Below, piece after piece: positions 13,660 through 17,297 of a DNA stretch of 17,297 bases; position 1 is the stretch's first letter; each line of letters starts with the position of its first letter. The notes below the pieces were generated by a model. It worked only from the letters and a program-made list of their open reading frames with translations. It made no database searches and was not told the DNA's origin. A program made the translations under genes and the position numbers. Source of the DNA: Clostridium sp. CAG:567 (GTDB lineage Bacteria; Bacillota; Clostridia; TANB77; CAG-508); contig FR902165.1 in NCBI GenBank assembly GCA_000437855.1, positions 1-17,297 on the forward strand, given 5' to 3'.

Positions 13660-14724
13660 ATGAATATAAACAAAATAAAATTGAAAAATTTTAGAAACTA
13701 TACAGAACAAGAAATAGAATTAAATCCACATATTAATGTGTTTTATGGTGATAATGCACAAGGAAAAACTAACATATTAGAAGCAATTTTTATAAGTGGT
13801 TTTGGAAAATCTTTTAGAACATCTAAGGAAAAAGAAATGATAAAATTAGGAGAAGATTTTTTAGAAACAAATATATTTTATGATAAATCTGACAGAAGTG
13901 GAAAAATAAAAATAATAATTGCTGATAAAAAACAAGTTGAAGTCAATGGTGTAAAAATAAAAAAGTTAAGTGAATTAATTGGTAATTTAAATTTAGTTAT
14001 ATTTACACCAGATGATATTCAAATTTTAAAAAATGGTCCAGCTGAAAGACGTAGATTTTTAGATATGATGATAGGACAATTAAGACCAAATTATGTACAT
14101 AATTTAAATTTATATTTGAAAACATTAGAACAAAGAAATAATTATTTAAGACAAATAAAAGAATTAAACAAACCAGAAAATATGTTGGAAATATGGGATG
14201 AAAAATTATCAGAATATGCAGAAATTATTTGTAAATATAGAATTGAATTTATAAAAAAATTAAATAATAAAATAAAAAAAATTCATTCTGAAGTTACAGA
14301 AGACAAAGAAAAATTAGAAATTAATTATATAACAGAATGTGAAAATAAAGAAAATTATTTAGCTTTATTAAAACAAAGGAGAAAATTAGATATTATAAAA
14401 GGTTTTACAACTAAGGGAATTCATAGAGATGATTTTAAATGTCTTATTAATGATAAAGAAATTGAGATATATGGATCACAGGGGCAACATAGAACTGCAA
14501 TTTTATCTTTAAAGTTGGCTGAATTATATGTTATTTATGATGAAATAGGAGAATATCCAATTTTATTATTAGATGATTTTATGTCTGAATTAGATGAAAA
14601 GAGAAGAAAAAGCTTTTTAAGCTATATTAAAGATACACAAGTTATTATAACTTGTACTGATAAAATGGAGCTAGAAAATATTAAATTATTTAATGTAACT
14701 AATGGTAAAATTGTAGATAATTAA
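13660..14724 (+). CDS. recF: DNA replication and repair protein RecF
   Basis: SMC/ABC-like ATPase that, with RecO and RecR, loads RecA at single-strand gaps. The 354 residues begin MNINKIKLKNFRNY; the P-loop is GDNAQGKT at 30-37, FGKSFRT follows, the ABC signature region is GSQGQHRTAILSLKLAEL near 275-292, and Walker B LLLDDFMSELD is near 304-314. AAGGAAT, the ribosome binding site, lies within the last codons of dnaN. No S4-domain gene (yaaA/rlbA) separates it from dnaN, unlike in Bacillus and many clostridia. Confidence 0.97.
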   Translation: MNINKIKLKNFRNYTEQEIELNPHINVFYGDNAQGKTNILEAIFISGFGKSFRTSKEKEMIKLGEDFLETNIFYDKSDRSGKIKIIIADKKQVEVNGVKIKKLSELIGNLNLVIFTPDDIQILKNGPAERRRFLDMMIGQLRPNYVHNLNLYLKTLEQRNNYLRQIKELNKPENMLEIWDEKLSEYAEIICKYRIEFIKKLNNKIKKIHSEVTEDKEKLEINYITECENKENYLALLKQRRKLDIIKGFTTKGIHRDDFKCLINDKEIEIYGSQGQHRTAILSLKLAELYVIYDEIGEYPILLLDDFMSELDEKRRKSFLSYIKDTQVIITCTDKMELENIKLFNVTNGKIVDN

Positions 14725-14801
14725 AAAAAAATAATTTAATATAATGATAAAATGAACAAATGAAAAGGGAAGAAGAAACAAAAATATTTGGAGGTTAAAA
14801 A

Positions 14802-16733
14802 ATGGAAAAATTCGAGCATGAATATGGAGCAGAACAAATTCAAGTATTGGAAGGTCTTGAAGCCGTAAGAAAAAGACCTGGTATGTATATTGGAAGTGTA
14901 TCTATAAGAGGATTACATCATTTGGTGTATGAAATAGTTGATAACTGTGTTGATGAAGCTTTAGCAGGTTATTGTACAGAGATAGATATAAAAATTGAAC
15001 CAGGAAATGTAATTAGTGTAGAGGATAATGGAAGAGGAATTCCGGTTGATATACATCCAAAAACTAAAATATCTGCAGCAGAAACAGTTTACACAAAACT
15101 TCATGCGGGAGGAAAATTTGGTGGAGACAGTGGATATAAAGTTTCTGGAGGTCTTCATGGAGTAGGTGCTTCTGTTGTTAATGCACTTTCTAATTGGACA
15201 GAGGTTACAATTCAAAGAGATGGCGGAATTTTTGAAATGAAATTTGAAAGAGGAAAAACAGTAGAACCATTAACAAGAATAGGAGACTCAAAGAAAACAG
15301 GTACAAAAGTTAGATTTTTAGCAGATGATACTATTTTTGAAACTCTAGAATATGATTATGAAACACTTGAAAATAGATTTAGAGAAATGGCTTTTTTAAC
15401 TAAAGGGTTAAAAATTAATATTTCAGATTTAAGAGATGAAGAAAATATTAAAAAAGCAGAATTTCATTTTGAAGGTGGATTAAATTCTTTTGTTGAATAT
15501 TTAGTACAAAATAAAGAAAAAATTCATCCAAAGCCAATATATATTGAAAAAGATGGAGATGTACCAGTTGAAGTTGCTTTTCAATATACAACAGCATACT
15601 CAGAAAATATATACACATTTGTTAATAACATTAATACTATTGAGGGTGGAACTCATTTAGAAGGATTTAAAAGAGGACTTACAAAAGCATTTAATGATTA
15701 TGCAAGAGGACATGGCTTATTAAAAGATAAAGATCCTAATTTGCAAGGAGAAGACATTCGTGAGGGAATTACAGCAGTTGTTTCTGTTAAAGTAAAAGAA
15801 CCTCAATTTGAAGGACAAACTAAAACAAAATTAGGAAATAGCAATGTTTCTGGTGTTGTGGCAAGTTTAGTAAATGATGCACTATCAACATTTTTAGAGG
15901 AGAACCCAGGTGTTGGAAAAGCGATTCTTGAAAAATGTATAAATGCATCACGTGCAAGAGAAGCTGCAAGAAAAGCTAGAGAACTTGTAAGAAGAAAAAG
16001 TGCATTAGAAACATCAACATTACCAGGAAAATTAGCTGATTGTAGTAGCAAAAATCCAGAAGAATGTGAAGTATATATAGTAGAGGGAGATTCTGCTGGT
16101 GGTAGTGCAAAACAAGGAAGAGACAGGAAATTTCAAGCAATTCTTCCACTTTGGGGAAAAATGCTTAATGTAGAAAAGTCAAGAGCAGATAAAATATATA
16201 ATAATGATAAATTACAACCGGTTATTTTAGCAGTTGGTGCAGGAATTGGTAAGGACTTTGATATTTCTAAAATTCGTTATGGAAAAGTAATTATAATGGC
16301 AGATGCCGATGTTGATGGAGCACATATTAGAACATTATTATTAACATTTTTCTTTAGGTATATGAGACCATTAATTGAAAATGGAAATGTATATTTAGCT
16401 CAACCACCATTATATAAATTGTCTAAAAAAGGAATGCAAGACGTATATTGTTATACAGATGATGATTTAGCAAATGCATTTAAAGAATTAGCAGAAAAGG
16501 GAATATCAAGAGACCAAGTTGGAATTCAAAGATATAAAGGTTTAGGAGAAATGAACCCTGAACAATTATGGGAAACAACAATGGATCCAGAACATCGTAT
16601 TTTAATAAAAGTAACAATGGAAGATGCAATTAAAGCGGATTCTATATTTACATTATTAATGGGTGATGAGATAGAACCAAGAAGAAAATTTATTGAAGAA
16701 AATGCTAAATTTGTTAAAAATTTGGATATATAA
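14802..16733 (+). CDS. gyrB: DNA gyrase subunit B
   Basis: ATPase subunit of gyrase, which introduces negative supercoils. The 643 residues match Gram-positive GyrB. GHKL ATPase motifs EIVDNCVDEALAG (44-56), VEDNGRGIPV (73-82) and GGLHGVGASVVNAL (116-129) are present. The TOPRIM part has VEGDSAGGSAKQGRD near 427-441 and the metal-binding DADVDGAHIRTLLL near 503-516, and the C-terminal QRYKGLGEMNPEQLWETTMDP is intact. TTGGAGGT lies 7 bases before the ATG. The 77-base gap after recF holds a TATAAT (14740-14745) without a clear -35, so a weak own promoter is possible. GyrA is not in the window. Confidence 0.98.
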   Translation: MEKFEHEYGAEQIQVLEGLEAVRKRPGMYIGSVSIRGLHHLVYEIVDNCVDEALAGYCTEIDIKIEPGNVISVEDNGRGIPVDIHPKTKISAAETVYTKLHAGGKFGGDSGYKVSGGLHGVGASVVNALSNWTEVTIQRDGGIFEMKFERGKTVEPLTRIGDSKKTGTKVRFLADDTIFETLEYDYETLENRFREMAFLTKGLKINISDLRDEENIKKAEFHFEGGLNSFVEYLVQNKEKIHPKPIYIEKDGDVPVEVAFQYTTAYSENIYTFVNNINTIEGGTHLEGFKRGLTKAFNDYARGHGLLKDKDPNLQGEDIREGITAVVSVKVKEPQFEGQTKTKLGNSNVSGVVASLVNDALSTFLEENPGVGKAILEKCINASRAREAARKARELVRRKSALETSTLPGKLADCSSKNPEECEVYIVEGDSAGGSAKQGRDRKFQAILPLWGKMLNVEKSRADKIYNNDKLQPVILAVGAGIGKDFDISKIRYGKVIIMADADVDGAHIRTLLLTFFFRYMRPLIENGNVYLAQPPLYKLSKKGMQDVYCYTDDDLANAFKELAEKGISRDQVGIQRYKGLGEMNPEQLWETTMDPEHRILIKVTMEDAIKADSIFTLLMGDEIEPRRKFIEENAKFVKNLDI

Positions 16734-16737
16734 ATAA

Positions 16738-16772
16738 TTAATAGCAGGTAAGAAAAGCTTACCTGCTATTAA
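16738..16772 (+). terminator. Perfect 15-bp hairpin after gyrB
   Basis: TTAATAGCAGGTAAG (16738-16752) and its exact complement (16758-16772) enclose a 5-base loop, 4 bases after the gyrB stop. It is GC-richer than its surroundings but is followed by TCGTATAAAG, not a U run, so it may act as an RNA 3'-end stabiliser or a Rho-type boundary as much as an intrinsic terminator. Confidence 0.6.
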
Positions 16773-17240
16773 TCGTATAAAGCTAATATTAATTCACAGC
16801 TAAAACCTATATAACTAATTTATAATCTAATGTATATTACTATACAAATAAACTATTGCACCAAATATATAAATCAGTTGCTCGACTAATAGTGCACACG
16901 TAATAACTATATTCATCCACAAGGGACTAATAATAATCATTAAAATATACAAAAATAATCTTAACTTCGAATATATTACCTATATATTCAACCATATAGA
17001 AAAATTCTACTTTCATTAAATTAACAAAAACAAAATTAAATACAGCTTAAATACAAATAATATACTCTCATCTCTGACTAATTATTATCTAAAAATTAAT
17101 TAAACAATAATTAATCTTTGCACGAATTATACAAAGCTAATAATAAACCTTATATAATTCTTAGTTCAACTAATATTAACCTTATATTATTATTATGTAT
17201 AAAATAAAAAATATTATTCAAAAATATAAAAAAAAAATTA
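16773..17240. other. Non-coding or decayed stretch after gyrB
   Basis: No frame with a start and ribosome binding site was found. Over 16801-17220 I count about 62 C and 20 G on the plus strand, opposite to the G-over-C bias of gyrB beside it. On the minus strand short hydrophobic frames occur in succession in different frames, the longest being 37 codons (16827-16940, MIIISPLWMNIVITCALLVE and on). This could be a decayed, inverted membrane-protein gene, or only T-rich sequence that encodes hydrophobic residues by chance. One near-consensus DnaA box (TCATCCACA) is at 16913-16921. Confidence 0.3.
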
Positions 17241-17248
17241 TTGTCGAA
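17241..17248. promoter_or_regulatory. Spo0A-box-like site near the window's right end
   Basis: TTGTCGAA contains the TGTCGAA core, 20 bases upstream of the -35 of the promoter at 17268-17296. The position would suit activation or repression of the next gene, which lies beyond the window. Confidence 0.35.
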
Positions 17249-17267
17249 TTTTGACATACGAAAATTA

Positions 17268-17296
17268 TTGACATTTTTTATAAAACAAGCTAATAT
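17268..17296 (+). promoter_or_regulatory. Promoter for a gene to the right of the window
   Basis: TTGACA (17268-17273, exact), 17 bases, then TAATAT (17291-17296). A second exact TTGACA lies at 17251-17256, 17 bases upstream, without a matching -10. The downstream gene is not visible; gyrA or an rRNA operon would be usual neighbours. Confidence 0.5.
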
Positions 17297-17297
17297 T

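Noticed and set aside
15947..15962. parS-like TGCATCACGTGCAAGA in gyrB
   Set aside because: Only 12 of 16 positions match, and the bases encode a well-conserved GyrB stretch (ASRAREAARKA).
16827..16940. 37-codon hydrophobic minus-strand frame as a real small membrane protein
   Set aside because: It has no ribosome binding site or promoter, and T-rich strands often give such frames by chance; kept only as a hint of decay.

Overview
This is the chromosomal replication-origin region of a low-GC, Gram-positive bacterium of the Clostridia type. Four things point there: extreme AT richness; the classic Firmicute order parB-parA-rsmG-mnmG-mnmE-jag-yidC-yidD-rnpA-rpmH / oriC / dnaA-dnaN-recF-gyrB; strong AGGAGG ribosome binding sites with occasional TTG or GTG starts; and perfect Spo0A-box cores (TGTCGAA), which suggest a spore-forming lineage. 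I cannot name the genus. Unlike Bacillus, no small S4-domain gene (yaaA/rlbA type) lies between dnaN and recF, and gyrA does not directly follow gyrB within the window.

Layout. Everything left of about 10,470 is on the minus strand and everything right of about 10,600 is on the plus strand, so genes on both arms read away from the origin. From the left: a stretch with only a possible gene fragment (1-366); an unrecognised membrane-anchored protein gene with an apparent frameshift (367-1211); two serine tRNAs, GCU and UGA, in one short unit (1346-1551); parB and parA (1710-3385), driven by a strong promoter enclosed in a 10-bp inverted repeat; the tRNA and rRNA modification genes rsmG, mnmG and mnmE (3591-7857), with mnmE broken by one extra base; and the jag-yidC-yidD-rnpA-rpmH cluster for membrane-protein insertion, RNase P and ribosomal protein L34 (8044-10465).

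The origin is bipartite. One DnaA-box cluster with a consensus box lies upstream of dnaA (10710-10763). A second lies between dnaA and dnaN (12310-12474) and ends in a textbook DnaA-trio unwinding element (12479-12508). DnaA loads the replisome there, DnaN is the clamp, RecF handles gaps, GyrB relieves supercoils, and ParA/ParB segregate the duplicated origins. No intact parS was seen by eye, only two exact half-sites 50 bp apart in the mnmE-mnmG gap.

After gyrB the last 560 bases hold no convincing gene. They begin with a perfect 15-bp hairpin, continue through a stretch with inverted C-over-G strand bias, and end with a Spo0A-like box and a good promoter pointing out of the window.

I found no clearly new multi-gene system. 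The observations most worth checking are the two single-base frameshifts in short A runs, the parA operator-like dyad, the split parS-like arms beside Spo0A boxes, the long external loop of YidC, and the atypical region after gyrB.
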